Positions 1 to 12,228 of a stretch of 64,000 nucleotides of DNA are shown here, piece by piece. The notes under the pieces were generated by a model that searched no databases, was not told the DNA's origin, and saw nothing but the letters and a program-made list of their open reading frames with translations. A program made the position numbers and the translations under genes. Position 1 is the first letter of the stretch. The number at the start of each line of letters is the position of its first letter. This DNA is from Chloranthus sessilifolius (Eukaryota > Streptophyta > Magnoliopsida > Chloranthales > Chloranthaceae), in the NCBI GenBank assembly GCA_021018995.1, contig CM037588.1:150741725-150805724 (forward strand), in the 5' to 3' direction.

Positions 1-661
1 AGGGTCTTGAGATTATATAAATTCAAATAAGAATGTGAAAAATGGGTTCAATGAATTAGCAAGGAAATAGGGAAACAAAAGATAAAGAGAAGATAAAGAT
101 AAAATGGGCATCACACCCTTAGCCTCACACCAAACCCACGCGGGGAAGAAGAATCACTCTTCAATGCTCATCTCAAGCTCAATGCAAAGCATTTTTTTTC
201 ATTCATTAACAACTGCTCAAAAAGGTTTACAAAAGATGTTTTATAGTAGCCACAAGGATAAACAAACCCTAAAACAGAAAAGCACTAAGTTACCCTAAAG
301 GTAATACATTTGACTCGAAAAGAGAAAAAAAAATACAAAAAGGACAAAACAGACAACGTTCGTCGCTTGACTCACTTGAGCGGGTGTGGTTCTCGCTCGA
401 GCAAGAATCGTTACGGAGGGTCACTCGCGCGATAACTAAGGGTCGCTTGAGCGACTTATGGCCAAAAGTTTGGCCTTAGTTCCTCTTCATTTGGCTCGAG
501 CGATAGCCAGGGTCCCTCGAGCGAATCTGGGCAAGATTGCGCTCCTTTAGGCTCTAGTCTCGAATGAAGTCGATGCTTCGTGGTTCCTTTTTCGCTTATT
601 CTTACGTAGATATACGTGATACGACCTAAAACTTATATTCACGGTGTCGACGTCCTGGTCA
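1..661 (-). repeat. 3' LTR of Gypsy-1 (partial)
   Basis: This stretch matches 11581-12228 base for base over long runs, including the AGGGTCTTG start, the ACACCCTTAGCCTCACACC stretch and the GCTCGAGCGA-rich part. About 320 bp of the LTR lie left of the window. It ends at CTGGTCA. The adjacent internal bases, read on the minus strand, are a G-rich tract (GGTCCGGGGGAAT) that fits a polypurine tract. Confidence 0.88.
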
Positions 662-859
662 ATTCCCCCGGACCAAAAAGACTTCATCACCGATGAAGAG
701 TAGTCGTGATATCGATCGAGCATATCGGGATCCAGGCGACGAACCTCGTCTTCATTTATCAATGTGTTTTTAGATTTCGGCTTACTCATCATCCACTTCA
801 CTAAATACTTCTAAAATCCTCCACCATGGGTGGATACCACAAGGTCATCTAAGATCTCC
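662..859 (-). other. Gypsy-1 sequence between integrase and 3' LTR
   Basis: It starts on the LTR side with the polypurine tract. An 84-codon minus-strand reading frame (547-801) runs through it into the LTR. It matches no domain I recognise and is probably chance or decayed polyprotein tail. Confidence 0.5.
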
Positions 860-2166
860 TTAATTACCTCTTTCCTTTGTTTGCTTGGGGAAGGAAGTGG
901 TATAGGTTGTGAGATTGGGTTGGGATTGAATAGGAGACGCTTGGAAAGGATTGCAAAGAGGTGGGGTTGAGCCTAGATAAGGAACTAGGTCTTCTATATT
1001 GAACGTTGAACTAATCCATGTATCTTGAGGAAGCTCAAGAACATAAGCATTAGAACCACTCATTGCCACAACCCTAGAAGGCCCAGCGTCGCGGGCTTGG
1101 AGCTTCTTCGCGATTCCCGATGGGAATCGTTCAGGCCTAATCCGAACCATCACATGATCGCCGATTTGGAATTCTTTGAAACACTTATGTGAATCCGCCG
1201 ATAATTTGCATTGATCATTGCTTGAATTAATTTTACGTCTAATTTCGACATGCAAGTTATGAATATGTTGTGCAAAGAATCTACGAACTCGGAAGTTCGG
1301 TGTGATGCAGACATAAAGATTAAATCTAGGGGTGTTACAGACCTATGACCATGTACTACCTCAAATGGACTCATACCTATGGACCTATTGATAGAATTGT
1401 TATATGCGAACTTGGCCATGGGCAATATAGAATCCCAAACCCTAATGTGATCATTGACAAGGCACCGAAGGAGGTTGCCTAAGCTCCTATTAGTAGCTTC
1501 GGTTTGGCCATCGGTTTGAGGATGATATGTCGATGAGAATTGGAGCATAGTACCCATCATGTGCCATAAGATTTTTCAAAAGTAACTAGTGTACTTAACA
1601 TCTCTATCCGACAGGATGATTTTAGGCAACCCGTGCAGATGCACCACTTCTCCGAAAAATAATTTCACAATATGGGTTGCATCGAAGATTTAGTGCACGG
1701 TTCGAAGTGATCATCTTGGAAAAGCGGTCCACTACAACAAAAATGGAGTCATGTTTTCTCGAAGTCCTGGAGAGTCCAAGCACGAAATCCATTGAGATGC
1801 CTTGTCATGGTCTGTGTGGCACGGGCAAAGGAGTGTACAAGCCTGTGTTTTGCTTGAATTATTTGGACACTTCGCATGTACGACATTGCCTCACAACCGG
1901 GCAGCATCTCTCATGATGTTAGGCCAAAAGAACATATCTTCAACGAGCGCAATGGTCTTGTTACGCTCAAAATGACTGACAATCCCTCCGACATGTAACT
2001 CCCAAATGAGGAAGTCACGCAATAAAATGCGAGTGGTGCATAGGCGACTGCCCTTGGAGCTAGTGCTCGTCGGATTACTAAGGAGGGTGTTGTAGTCTTT
2101 CCCGAAATCTGGGCGCTCGGGATACTCTTCTTTCAATCGCTCAAATCTGACGACCTTGGAGCTCAT
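860..2166 (-). pseudogene. Gypsy-1 integrase region
   Basis: Minus-strand integrase fossil. The zinc-binding N-terminal part lies near 1891-2166 (it ends in FFWPNIMRDAARL, the usual lead-in to the Cys pair). The catalytic core holds the signature TYHPQTDGQTEATNRSL near 1500 and FAYNNSINRSIGMSPFEVV near 1380. The C-terminal beta-barrel region (RIRPERFPSGIAKKL, SSTFNIEDLVPYLG) lies near 960-1150. No chromodomain follows. Broken. Confidence 0.85.
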
Positions 2167-2169
2167 TGA

Positions 2170-3632
2170 TTACAAAGGCACCACCCGACAACTAAGCGCA
2201 TTCACTGCTTTGTTCTTAACATCGGCTTTGTGCTTCAACACAAATGTGAACCCTTGGAGGTATTTGACCCATGTCGCGTGCCTCGGGTTTAGTTTCTTTT
2301 GGGAAACAAGGAAGTGCAAAGCTTCGTGGTCGGAAAATAAAACAAACTCTTACGGTCTAAGGTAGTGTTTCCAATACCAAAGGGATCGGACGACCGCATA
2401 AAATTCTATCATAGGTGAAGTATTTTTGCCCACCGGGTGACCTTCTTGCTAAGCACTCCTCCTACGCTCACACTCGAAGCATCACACGCAACCTCAAAAA
2501 CTTTAGAAAAATCTGGTAGGTGCATGACTAGTGCCCTAGTCATTCTATCCTTAATCTCAGCAAAGGCCTTCACCGCAGTTTTGCTCCATTGAAACTCCCC
2601 CTTCTTCATACAATCGGTGATGGGAGACATAATAATGTTAAAGCTTTGAATGAAGCAACACGATAGAATGTGGTCAATCCATGGAAGCTACGAACATCAT
2701 GAATGTTCTTAGGTTCGGGCCACTCTACAATAGCCTTTACCTTTTTCGGGTTAGCGATCATTCCATCAGCCGAGACAATGAACCCCAAGAAAGCAATAGA
2801 TCGTTGCATGAATGTGCACTTCTTGAAATTCGTATACAACTTCTCCCCCCTCAAGGTCTCACAAACCAACCAAAGGTGGGTCAAATGTTGTTCTTTGTCG
2901 CAACTATAGATCAAGACATCATCAAAATATACCACATGGAACTTCCCTATAAACGGTCACAACACTTGGGTTATGAGCCTCATGAAGGTGCTCGAGCCAT
3001 TAGAAAGTCCAAAAGGCCTGACCATCCACTTATAAAGACCATCTTTGGTCTTGAAGGTGGTTTTTCACTCATCACCGGGGCGGACTAGGACTTGATGGAA
3101 GCCACTCTTAAGGTCTATCTTAGATAAGATAGCGGTGCCAACCATCATATCCAACATGTCGTCGAGCAACGGTATAGGAAACTGATACTTGACCGTAATC
3201 TTATTGATGGCCCGACTATCCACACACATTCGCCAAGTACCATCTTTCTTGGGTGTGAGTAGTGCGGGTACGGCACAAAGGCTCAAGCTCTCATGAATGA
3301 ACCCCTTCCGAAGTAGCTCATCAACTTGCCGAGTCAATTTGGCATGTTCAACTGGATTCAGTCTATAATGAGGTAGGTTTGGTAGGGTGGATCTGGGAAC
3401 CAAATCTATGGCGTGTTGAATATCACGCATTGGAGGGAGTTCATTAGGTAAGTCCTTCAGGAAGACATCCGCAAAGTCTTTTAAAATCGACTCTACCTCC
3501 CTAGGGTATTCGCTCATAGATTTGAGAGCACGCTTGACAGTGATGACAACATATACTACGCTCTCATCCAAAGAGGTTTTCTCAAACTCCGAATGGCTCC
3601 CAATATTGATGGTCTTAGGTGGATTGCCCTTC
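2170..3632 (-). pseudogene. Gypsy-1 reverse transcriptase and RNase H region
   Basis: Minus-strand RT fossil. Conserved blocks are FIHESLSLCAVPALLTPKKD, the RMCVDSRAINKITVKYQFPI stretch, SKIDLKSGFHQ, and the YFDDVLIYS catalytic box (Y-x-DD). The connection MIANPKKVKAIVEWPEP and a degraded RNase H start (VFEVACDASSVSVGGVLS) follow. This order and these motifs are diagnostic of Ty3/gypsy pol. The upstream edge is cut by the hAT insertion at 3641. Broken. Confidence 0.9.
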
Positions 3633-3891
3633 TTCTCAACCATAGGTCAAAATCTCGATTTTCCGATACATATCGTCCAGCCTCCAAAACGATACGTATC
3701 TGCGTATAGGCCGATACATTCAATGTATCATCCTGGTACAATTTTTTTTTAAAATCCCGAAAATTACCCTAAAATTTTGGGAATATATATTTATCGATTT
3801 TCTATTTTTTTATAAAAAATTAATATTATTTAAGGCTTCTTTGAGGCATATTTGAAAATTTTATCAACTTAGAAGTATAAAACCTCTCAAC

Positions 3892-6800
3892 TTAACATTG
3901 TTTATGATAATATAAATAGTAGACTACTGAGCATAACACATTGCACATGAAAAACGTATATTGAAGCCACATTGAATTCCTTGGTGGTTCTTTGTCGTCG
4001 TGATCATCATCATCAATGCGCCAACTTTGTCTATAGTATTGGTCATATTGATACCCATAATCATATGTCCCCCTTTCAAACTGAGGCATTAGCCTAGAGT
4101 ATGGGTCAGTGTAAAATGAAAATATTAGTGTCGATCCTCCAAATATTTGACCAATTAAGTCTTCATGTTGGGGGTACGTTGGTTGAAGGATTGGGTATGG
4201 GTTATTGGTTACTAAATCTTCGGTGTTTTGCAAACTAAATCTCCATAAGCTAGATACAGTATAACCCAAATCATCTTGTAGACCTTGTGGTGGTTGGTAA
4301 GATTCTGAAGCTCATCTTCCTTCAACCCCTCCACCTCTAAATGTAAGAGTGTCGAACATTGCTAACGGTGTCAACTCATCGTCCCATGCGGCAATACCTC
4401 CATAAGAATAAGAGGGACCAACATCATCGCCTCCACCACTAATGCCAACGTGGGTATCATCGCCTCCACCATCACCCTAGCACCCTCACCATCATCATCT
4501 CCCTTATCACTACCGGACTGTGTTCCGTCATCAAATCCAATCACTGAATAGTGATGCACTCTTCTTTTTTGGTTAGGTTGTTGAGAAGTTTGCTCCTCTG
4601 TTATTCTTTCTGTATCGTTCAACCATGTTGTGCTCTCACTATCCAATACTGGAGATTATCTCTCTTCAATCCACCGATTCAAAGGATCATCCTCCGCGAA
4701 TATATAATCCAACTCGATGGGATTAAAATATTCGCTATCTATAAGGTAGAATATGATAGATGATTTAGTATATGCCTCTTCAATTACATCTAAAAAAAAT
4801 GAATGAACTAAGACGCCAAATAATTGCTTACCATAGCTGGTCCTCTGCATATTCCTTACCCTTAATCGCATATTATAATGGCAGTAGACTAACTTTTTCA
4901 ATTGACTCATAGTTAGCTTATTCCTTGTCTTCGTGTAGATGAAAGAGAAGGTACTCCAATTCCGCTCACAGTTGAATGAGGAACATGTTTGTTATAAAAC
5001 GCGCATGGCAATCCGCCTCAATATTGGATCATCATGTCCGTAGTGCATACACCAATTTGTCGGTTTATCGTGTTGAATTTGGAATTGTGCTAATATCGTT
5101 CCAAATGACCCATGTTTCTTGCAGAACATATCAATCTACCAAGACAGAATACGATAACCCACATATTAACAAACAAATAGAGCATATTGATCTACAAAAT
5201 TAAAAATAGAAATACTATTATGACTACTCACATCTCTTACAGCTTAACCTTGATCCGTCAACTCAGGCTTTATTCGTTGGATGACATTGAGCAAACCACT
5301 TTACACTTCATCAGCCTCACTCAACTCAAAGTGTCGCGGATATTGGAAGGTGGGATTCAAGTAATGTGCTATACATGAAATATAAGCAATCTCATTAATA
5401 TATAGAAACAGTGAACAATATGAAAAATAATAAATAAATACAAATCACTACATAGATAGTTTAGCATGTTTTACCTGCAACATGCAAGTAGTGGTGGAAT
5501 TATTTATCACACCACTTGTCGATAATTGCCCAATATCGCTTATATTTTGTAGGGCATTTAGTTTTGATAGCCAATTTCGCCTTGTTCTTTGACTCCTAAA
5601 CATACCCCATGGTTGGTTTCTCATCACCATCTACCAACCTCAACACCTGTACCAGCGTGGTAGTAACGGCCACCAGGTGGTCAACATCTACCCAAAACAG
5701 GGTGCTGTAGATCAAGTCAGCCACTTCAGTGCAAGTAGGTCTCTTTGATCGGGACAGTTCTGATTTATATTTCCCCCATTGTTCAGATGGCACTATGTTT
5801 TTCAGCTCACGCATATATCTAGCCAAGCTCTATAGGGCTAGAAATTGTGTGGCAAACTATGTAATCCCAGGCCGGAGCAGCTCGTTCTTAGTGAGCCCCT
5901 TTATTAAATTCACCAACTTGACATTGTTATACAAAAAAGAAGTAATCAATCTTCCCTTTTGAATAGTTACTTGTGTCTTGGTCCTCTTTCCCAAATCCTC
6001 AAGAATGAGGTCCATGCAATGAGCGACACACGGAGTCCAGTACAAGTGAGGTCTCTTCAACATTAACTGCCTTCCAACGGCTTTGTAATTGGCGTCATTG
6101 TCTGCCTGCACAACCCGCTTCTCTCCAACCTCTTCTACTACCTTTTTCATTAGTTGGAAGAAGTAATCAGCCATCTTTGCATGTTTAGAAGCATCGACTG
6201 ATTTCAAAACTATTGTCCTAGCATCGCTATAGACCAAAAAATTTATCAAACTCTTTCTTGTCAGACCGGTCCATCCATCGCACATAATTGTGCAACCTCT
6301 CTCATCTCATACTTCTTCAAAGTTTTCATGTAAGCTCTAATCTCCATGTACTCATCATCCAGTGGGGCCCAAATACCTCGTATGCATAAGGCTTTTGAAC
6401 TCCTGGACTAGCTTCTACACTAGTGTTATTCATATTTTTGAAGTAAGCGAATCCACAACCTGACTTGGAATGTGGTTGAATACCACAAACTTTAAAATGG
6501 ACTTTCCGAGCTTCTTCCCCCATGTTTTCAGTGAGGTTGCGCCCAATTTTGTTTGTTTCAAACTTTCTGTCTGATACATGAACAAATCCATGGGACCGTA
6601 CTACCGCCTACAGTAGGCCTCCTACTCCTGGTCTCCCTCACGGTTGCTGACCTATGCAACCCCGCAGTCTCCTCAATGTCATCATCATCAATATCATGTG
6701 ACCTTTGACTAGACCCACCACCACCAACACGCATGGATGAGCCCCTCAAGCTTGACCGAAACCGATAATCGGCCTCTTCCTGATCTTGTCGATGTCGTGC

Positions 6801-7180
6801 TTCTCCAACACTCTCCCTCATCACTCTCGCTGTCACCGCATCGACATCCTCATCATCCTCGGGCCCAAATGCAGGAAACTTTGGATCCCCCTTATTCTCT
6901 CATATGTCTCTATACCGGTCGGCATCTGCTTTTTTTCCCCCTTAGCTGCCTGCAAGGTGGCTCTCATAGCTTCTCTCACCTCTTTCGGAACATGTTCACA
7001 TCCTTTAATCTCTCCCTTAATGTGAGCCAAATGCTCATTCAATCGTGTTATACGTCATCCCTGTATTTTCTTCCTATAGAACCTACATTCGATTCGGAAT
7101 CTTATCGCTATCTATTGCTTTGCCGAATTGTCAGGCCGGATCTTACCCACATACAATATTTATTTATTTCACTTGCATGA
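3892..7180 (-). pseudogene. hAT transposase (BED finger, DUF659, hAT dimerisation), decayed
   Basis: Read on the minus strand, the order is typical of this family. A BED-type zinc finger remnant at about 7180-6990 includes RLNEHLAHIKGEIKGC-like sequence. A charged, low-complexity linker (about 6836-6558) follows. The DUF659 core at 6285-5857 begins MCDGWTGLTRKSLINFLVYS and includes HLYWTPCVAHCMDLILEDLG. A segment at 5826-5596 ends in VLRLVDGDEKPTMGYV. The hAT C-terminal dimerisation region at about 4990-4656 includes KLVYCHYNMRLRVRN. An acidic tail runs to about 3892. The frame changes several times and stops occur between blocks, so the gene is dead as it stands. An intact copy elsewhere in the genome could in principle still mobilise these ends. 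Confidence 0.85.
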
Positions 7181-7215
7181 ATGACCAGATGATTGGATTA
7201 AATTACAAGCAGCAA

Positions 7216-7660
7216 AACATGATGATGCGTCACATGTTGATTAATAACATCCCATGATGATGTGTCACGTGTAATCAACATGTGACACATGATGATGTGT
7301 CACATGTCAATTACATGTGACATATCATCACACGATGATGTGTCACATGTTGATTACATGTCACTAAAAGCACATCCCATGATGATGTGTCACATGTTGA
7401 TTACATGTGTCACATCATCATGTGATGATGTGTCACAGATAATCAACATATGACACATGTTGATTACATGTTGATTAATAACAAATCATGTGATGATGTA
7501 TCACATGTGTCACTAAAAATACATCCCATGATAATGTGTCACATGTCGATTACATGTAACACATCATCACATGCTGATGTGTCACATGTTGGCTACATGT
7601 GAATTAATCACATCCCATGTGATGATGTGACACATGTAATCAACATGTGACACATCATTA
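7216..7660. repeat. Palindromic satellite inside the hAT element
   Basis: About 450 bp made of variants of GATGATGTGTCACATG and ATCAACATGTGACACATCAT. These alternate in both orientations with TTGATTACATG spacers. Many units are near-perfect inverted repeats of their neighbours, so single strands could fold extensively. It lies just upstream of the transposase 5' end. Confidence 0.85.
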
Positions 7661-8535
7661 TATTATGAATATTTCATATGATTATATTATTAATATATGA
7701 ATATTAGAATTTAGATTACATGATTACACATATCATTCTAATTTTTTTTTTAATTATTAATATATGATTTTATATAAATTAATAATTAAAAGAGTAATTA
7801 ATATATGATTTTTTAAAGTATATAAAATTATAAATCCATAGAAAAAATAATTTATTGTCTAGGTTAGGAACCAATTAACAAAATATTATGATCCAAGGAA
7901 ATAAATGAACCTAGGTTAATAAATCTAGGCTAGGTTAGATCTAGGTTACAACCTCTAAAAAAACAATCTAATTTGGGAGATTTTAGAGACATCTAAGACC
8001 TCAAATTTGATGGTTTTAACATAAAACCTCCAAACTTTGACCTAAAATTAAAAGATCTACCATATTTATGGGTAGATCTAGTGAAAATAAAGGTAAAAAT
8101 GTAAGCAAATAAAGGAAAATAAGCCTAAATGATAGAACACATACCTTTTCTACGATCTCCGGCGAAACGGCGGCGATCTCGAGCCTTTCTGGGTGGTGGG
8201 TAGGCTAGGTTTGAGTCTTCGGTGGTTTAGGATGGAAGAGGAAGAAAGGGAAGAGAGAAAAATGGGAGAAAAGAGGGAGAAAATGGGCTAAAAAAGACCC
8301 AAACCCGCATCCTAAAGTGGTTGGGCCCCACAGCAAAAAAATTTTGAAATTATCTGGCGATAATTTCAAATTATCGGACGATACAGGCGATAAATTGCCT
8401 GTATCGTCAGATAATTTGACCATTTTTTGGGGTGCCTAAGAAAGAGGGTATTTATCGTCTCGGGCACCCTAGATACCGATATGTATCGGACGATACGTAT
8501 CGGTATTAGACGATATTTTGATCCATGTTCTCAAC

Positions 8536-8610
8536 CTTCTTGCTCGATGATGTTTTGGGAGGCAAGGGGTTTAATTTGATTTTCTTGCCCTCATGCATGA
8601 ATGTGCAGAC
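8536..8610 (-). other. Short Gypsy-1 segment between two nested transposons
   Basis: This piece of Gypsy-1 internal sequence separates the right duplication of the 4.9-kb hAT from the left duplication (8603-8610) of the next insertion. It shows that the two elements inserted independently at nearby sites. Confidence 0.7.
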
Positions 8611-9605
8611 TAGGATTGTGCAGAAACCGACCGAAACCGACCCGAATTTCGGTTCGGTTTCGGTTTTGGGACATATCGTTTCGGTTTCGGTTTCGAAAAA
8701 TAGAAACCGATCGTTATCGGTTCGGTTTCGGTTTAAACGTTAAAAAAATGAAACCGAACCGATTGGGGTTTTGGGATCTTAATGATTTTTCTATTATCTG
8801 CATGCATGTATTTAGATAGATCTTGTTCATGCATTGCCTTCTGAATTGCTTTGTAGAAAATATGCTTCAATCATTTAAGTTCTCTGTTTTGATTTCTGTT
8901 TTATCTCTTTATACAAAAAATCTGAATATATATACAAGTTGTAATGTAATGAAAATATGAAATAGCTATGAAGGGTCATGTGTCATAAATCTGGTCGATC
9001 TGGACAATACATGTTGGCAACCCATATCATGCATTTGAAAAATGCTCGACATTTCACAGATTAGAGGATTGCTAAATGGATGTTTGAAAATTTTATGATC
9101 AACTGTCTAAAATTTGACATGCAATTAGATGGTTCGGGCTGTTTGACATTCTACTTTCGGGTTGTCTTCTATCGAATGGTGGCCTACTTGTGGATGATTG
9201 GACTGTAATATTGTATGGATTCATGCAGTCGAGACCTACTAGTGTGTATTAATAATCGGTGCATCTGCCCACCGATCCGGACTGTCCGATAGGTGCATTA
9301 ATTTCTTGGAAATGTTCTTATCCATCTGATCAATTACATACTTTTAGATGGTTAATAGCGAATTAGTGATATAGGCAACAACCTACAGAGTCTTCAATGC
9401 TCTTACTCTCATGAATTGGCAATAGCTTCCTAATAAAAAAAATTAAAAATTGAGGTTTAAAAACCGAAAACCGACTGAACTGATAACTATCGGTTCGGTT
9501 TCGGTTTTGAACCTTATCGGTTCGGTTTCAGTTTCATAAAATAGAAACCGATAGTTATCGGTTCGATTTCGGTTTTGCCCCAAAACCGACCCGATAACAC
9601 CCCTA
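8611..9605. mobile_element. Non-autonomous hAT-like element, 1.0 kb, nested in Gypsy-1
   Basis: Termini are TAGGATTGTGCAG at the left and, read inward from the right, TAGGGGTGTTATCGG, a common plant hAT-type end. The 8-bp direct repeats GTGCAGAC (8603-8610) and GTGCACAC (9606-9613) differ at one base. Both subterminal regions are packed with CGGTTCGGTTTCGGTT motifs in both orientations, as expected for transposase-binding sites. The middle (about 8790-9450) is AT-rich and shows no coding signal. Confidence 0.85.
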
Positions 9606-9613
9606 GTGCACAC

Positions 9614-9987
9614 GTTAGACCGCTTAAGAAGGGTCACGTCCAAATCATAGAGGCAAGGCCTTCCCAAGATGATGTGGTCACATCCATTGACACCACATCG
9701 CACCACAAGGTGTCCGAATACAAAGCTAATTGTATCGGCACACGACACTTTCGGAACACGGGAATAGATGAGGAGTCGACCCATGTGACTTTGTACGGTC
9801 TCTGGTTGGGTTCGGGTGTATGCCCTAAACGGGCAATGGTGTGTGTCGACACCACATTTGTGCAACTCCCGCTATCCACGATAACCCTACAACTTTTCTC
9901 ACCACACTTGGCAAAAGTGTGGAAAATGCTATCCCTACACCAATCATCTTTATCACCTCGTTGAGGTTGTGCAAGGGCGCACCTCAC
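9614..9987 (-). pseudogene. Gypsy-1 protease region
   Basis: Minus-strand aspartic protease fossil with the active-site motif VIVDSGSCTNVVS (D-S-G) and downstream sequence PYKVTWVDSSSIPVFRKC. The second conserved block (ILGRPCLYDLDV) falls next to the nested transposon's edge. It follows gag on the minus strand, as expected for pol. Broken. Confidence 0.8.
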
Positions 9988-9989
9988 AA

Positions 9990-11115
9990 CTAAAGCACGG
10001 CACCGTCATCACCCTTCTCATCACTAGAAATGACGTTCGGCTCATACACTTCTTCAACATCTCTCCCTTCCTCGTCATCCTCTCCTTCGACTAAGAGATT
10101 TCTTTGGTGGTCTCTTGTAGGGCATTGGGCAGCAAAGTGTCCCAGCCCATGACATTTGTAACAATTAATTTGAGAACCACCTTTTGAAGAGTCTCCGACC
10201 ACACCTTGTCCTTTGTCAAACCTCACATTGGTGAGAGTGGGTTGTGTAGGTTTTCGGCACTAAGCCTCACCTCTCTTACGCAATGGCCACTGGTATGTGA
10301 TTCAAATCGCCTCACCACCGTCGTTTTCAAGTATCGCTCAAGGTCTCGCACAATGGCGTAGCACTCTTCAAGAGTTTGAACGGGGTGAGAGATAAACTCC
10401 TTTTGCAATTTCAAGCGCAACCCGATGTGGAATCTAGAGAGAATGACTGGATGATCTTCTGATACATTGGCTCTCATTATGAACTCTTCAAACTTGCTAA
10501 TGTAGTCGGTCACGGGCATACTACCTTGGCGAACATTTTGTCATTGGTCAAGTAAGCGATTGTAGTATGACAAAGGGATGTACTTCTCTGTAAGTCATTC
10601 CTTCATGTCCTCCCAACGGGTAATGGGAGCACGACCCACATTTGCTCTCATGCGCTCGATGTTGAGCCAAAAGAGTTGAGCTTGACCGATGAGCTTCATC
10701 TTGGCGAGCCTAACACATCGCTCATGCTATACCATTCAAAATGATGATCCATATCGGAGATTCAATCGAGGAAGACTTTAGGGTTCATTCTCCCATCGAA
10801 GGTTAGAAACTCAACTCTAACATTTTTGAGTAGTTTCTCATCCGGATCGTAGTCATCTCCACGATAATCTACTTCCCTATGGTTCCGATTCCGATCATTT
10901 TGTTGACCACTGCGTTCAAAGTGCGGACCGTTACGCTCATGGCGTCGGTCTTGTTGCTCATCAACTCCCTACAACCGATTTACTCGGTCATATAGCCTAC
11001 CATTAGAAGCCCCTATGGTTGTTTGGGCTTGCTCCATGACATTCATTCTATTATTTATCGCGTTCAATTCGACTCTGATGCCCCTGAGGGCCTCGACAAC
11101 CTCACTCGTGTCCAT
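9990..11115 (-). pseudogene. Gypsy-1 gag region
   Basis: Minus-strand gag fossil. The likely start is near 11115, about 130 bp inside the primer-binding site. A capsid-like retrotransposon gag domain lies around 10519-10223 (ISKFEEFIMRANVSEDHPV). A CCHC knuckle, CYKCHGLGHFAAQC, lies near 10165, followed by an acidic tail. The clade is unknown. Broken. Confidence 0.82.
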
Positions 11116-11243
11116 AATGATCACGACTCACTACACGGGTACTAAAATGAACAAGAAACTATGAATCACAAATGATTGAGTAATATTATCAAACACAATA
11201 TGTGCATACAAGTGAACACACAAATGCCCTAACCTAGAACCTA

Positions 11244-11256
11244 AGCTCTGATATCA
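11244..11256 (-). other. Gypsy-1 primer-binding site
   Basis: The minus strand reads TGATATCAGAGC. This is one base off the usual complement of the plant initiator-Met tRNA 3' end (TGGTATCAGAGC). It sits four bases from the LTR end, which fixes the element's orientation. Confidence 0.8.
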
Positions 11257-11260
11257 AAAC

Positions 11261-12228
11261 TGACGTGGGACAATGACTATAAAATACGTGAATGCTCATG
11301 ATATGCATATTTTCTGAAATTAAACTAATTAATTAAGCCATAAAATACCAAATTAATGTGATAGCTTAGGTTTTGTGAATTTCGCTTGAGTGATCATGTT
11401 AACTTTGGTTAGGGTCAAATCCGGCATGTGAGTTCCGTTAGACTTGCGGAATGTACGATCCTAGAGATAGAACTCTAGCATCTTCTATGCTAGGGCGCTC
11501 ATTCGTAAGCCCAATGTAGAATCGTTAAATCCTCGCTAGGGCTTTTGAATTGAAGCGAACCAACGGTTCAAATCGGATCTAGGGTCTTGGGATTGTATAA
11601 ATTCAAATAAGAATGTGGAAAATGGGTTCAATGAATTAGCAAGGAATTAGGGAAACAAAAGATAGAGAAAAGATCAAGATAAAATGGGCATCACACCCTT
11701 GGCCTCACACCAAACCCACATGGGGAAGAAGAATCACTCTTCAATGGTCATCTCAAGCTCAATGCAAAGCATTTTTTTTCATTCATTAACAACTGCCCAA
11801 AAAAGGTTTACAAAAGATGCTTTATAGTAGAAGTACAAACGAACCCTAAAACAAGAAAATACTAAGTTACCCTAAAGGTAATTACATTCGACTCAAAAAG
11901 AGAAAAAGAGAAAAAATCATAGAAAGGACAAAACAGACAACATTTGTCGCTTGACTCGCTCGAGCGGGTTTGGTTCTCGCTGGAGCGGGAATCATTACGG
12001 AGGGTAAGGTCGCTTGAGCGACTTATGGCCGAAAGTTTGCCCTTAGTTCCTCTTCATTTCGCTTGAGCGATAGTCAAGGTCGCTCGAGTAAATCTGAGCA
12101 ATATTGCGCTCCTTTAGGCTCTAGTTTCGGATGAAGTCGATGCTCTGTGGTTCCTTCTTCGCTTATTCTTACGTCGATATACACGATACATCCCAAAACC
12201 TATATCCACAGTGTCGGTGTCCCCGTCA
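11261..12228 (-). repeat. 5' LTR of Gypsy-1
   Basis: A 968-bp LTR bounded by TGACGTGGG at the left and CCCGTCA at the right (TG..CA). It is followed on the internal side by the primer-binding site. It is homologous to 1-661. Beyond 12228 LINE coding remnants begin at once. Confidence 0.88.

Larger units (their letters stand above)
3641..8527 (-). mobile_element. DUF659-type hAT DNA transposon, 4.9 kb, nested in Gypsy-1
   Basis: Ends are imperfect inverted repeats: CATAGGTCAAAAT at the left and CATGGATCAAAAT read inward from the right. GATACGTATCGG-like motifs crowd both subterminal regions. Flanking 8-bp direct repeats TTCTCAAC (3633-3640 and 8528-8535) are a clean hAT target duplication. 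The Gypsy-1 sequence on the two sides is continuous once one copy is removed. The transposase remains lie on the minus strand. The 5' part of the element (plus-strand 7216-7660) is a palindromic satellite. Confidence 0.92.
1..12228 (-). mobile_element. Gypsy-1: degraded Ty3/gypsy LTR retrotransposon, cut by the window's left edge
   Basis: A minus-strand Ty3/gypsy element. Order along the minus strand: 5' LTR (11261-12228), primer-binding site, gag with CCHC knuckle, aspartic protease, reverse transcriptase, RNase H, integrase, polypurine tract, 3' LTR (1-661, incomplete). Two DNA transposons sit inside it, at 3641-8527 and 8611-9605. The element is broken in many places and is a fossil. The first 120 bp of the paired LTRs show about seven differences by eye, so it is older than the copia at 56772. 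The clade is undetermined; no chromodomain was seen. Its right edge abuts LINE sequence, so it probably inserted into that LINE; the matching left flank lies outside the window. Confidence 0.9.

Noticed and set aside
6737-7257. Plus-strand open frames of up to 147 codons inside the hAT element
   Set aside because: They overlap the BED finger and linker of the transposase on the other strand and have no recognisable domain.
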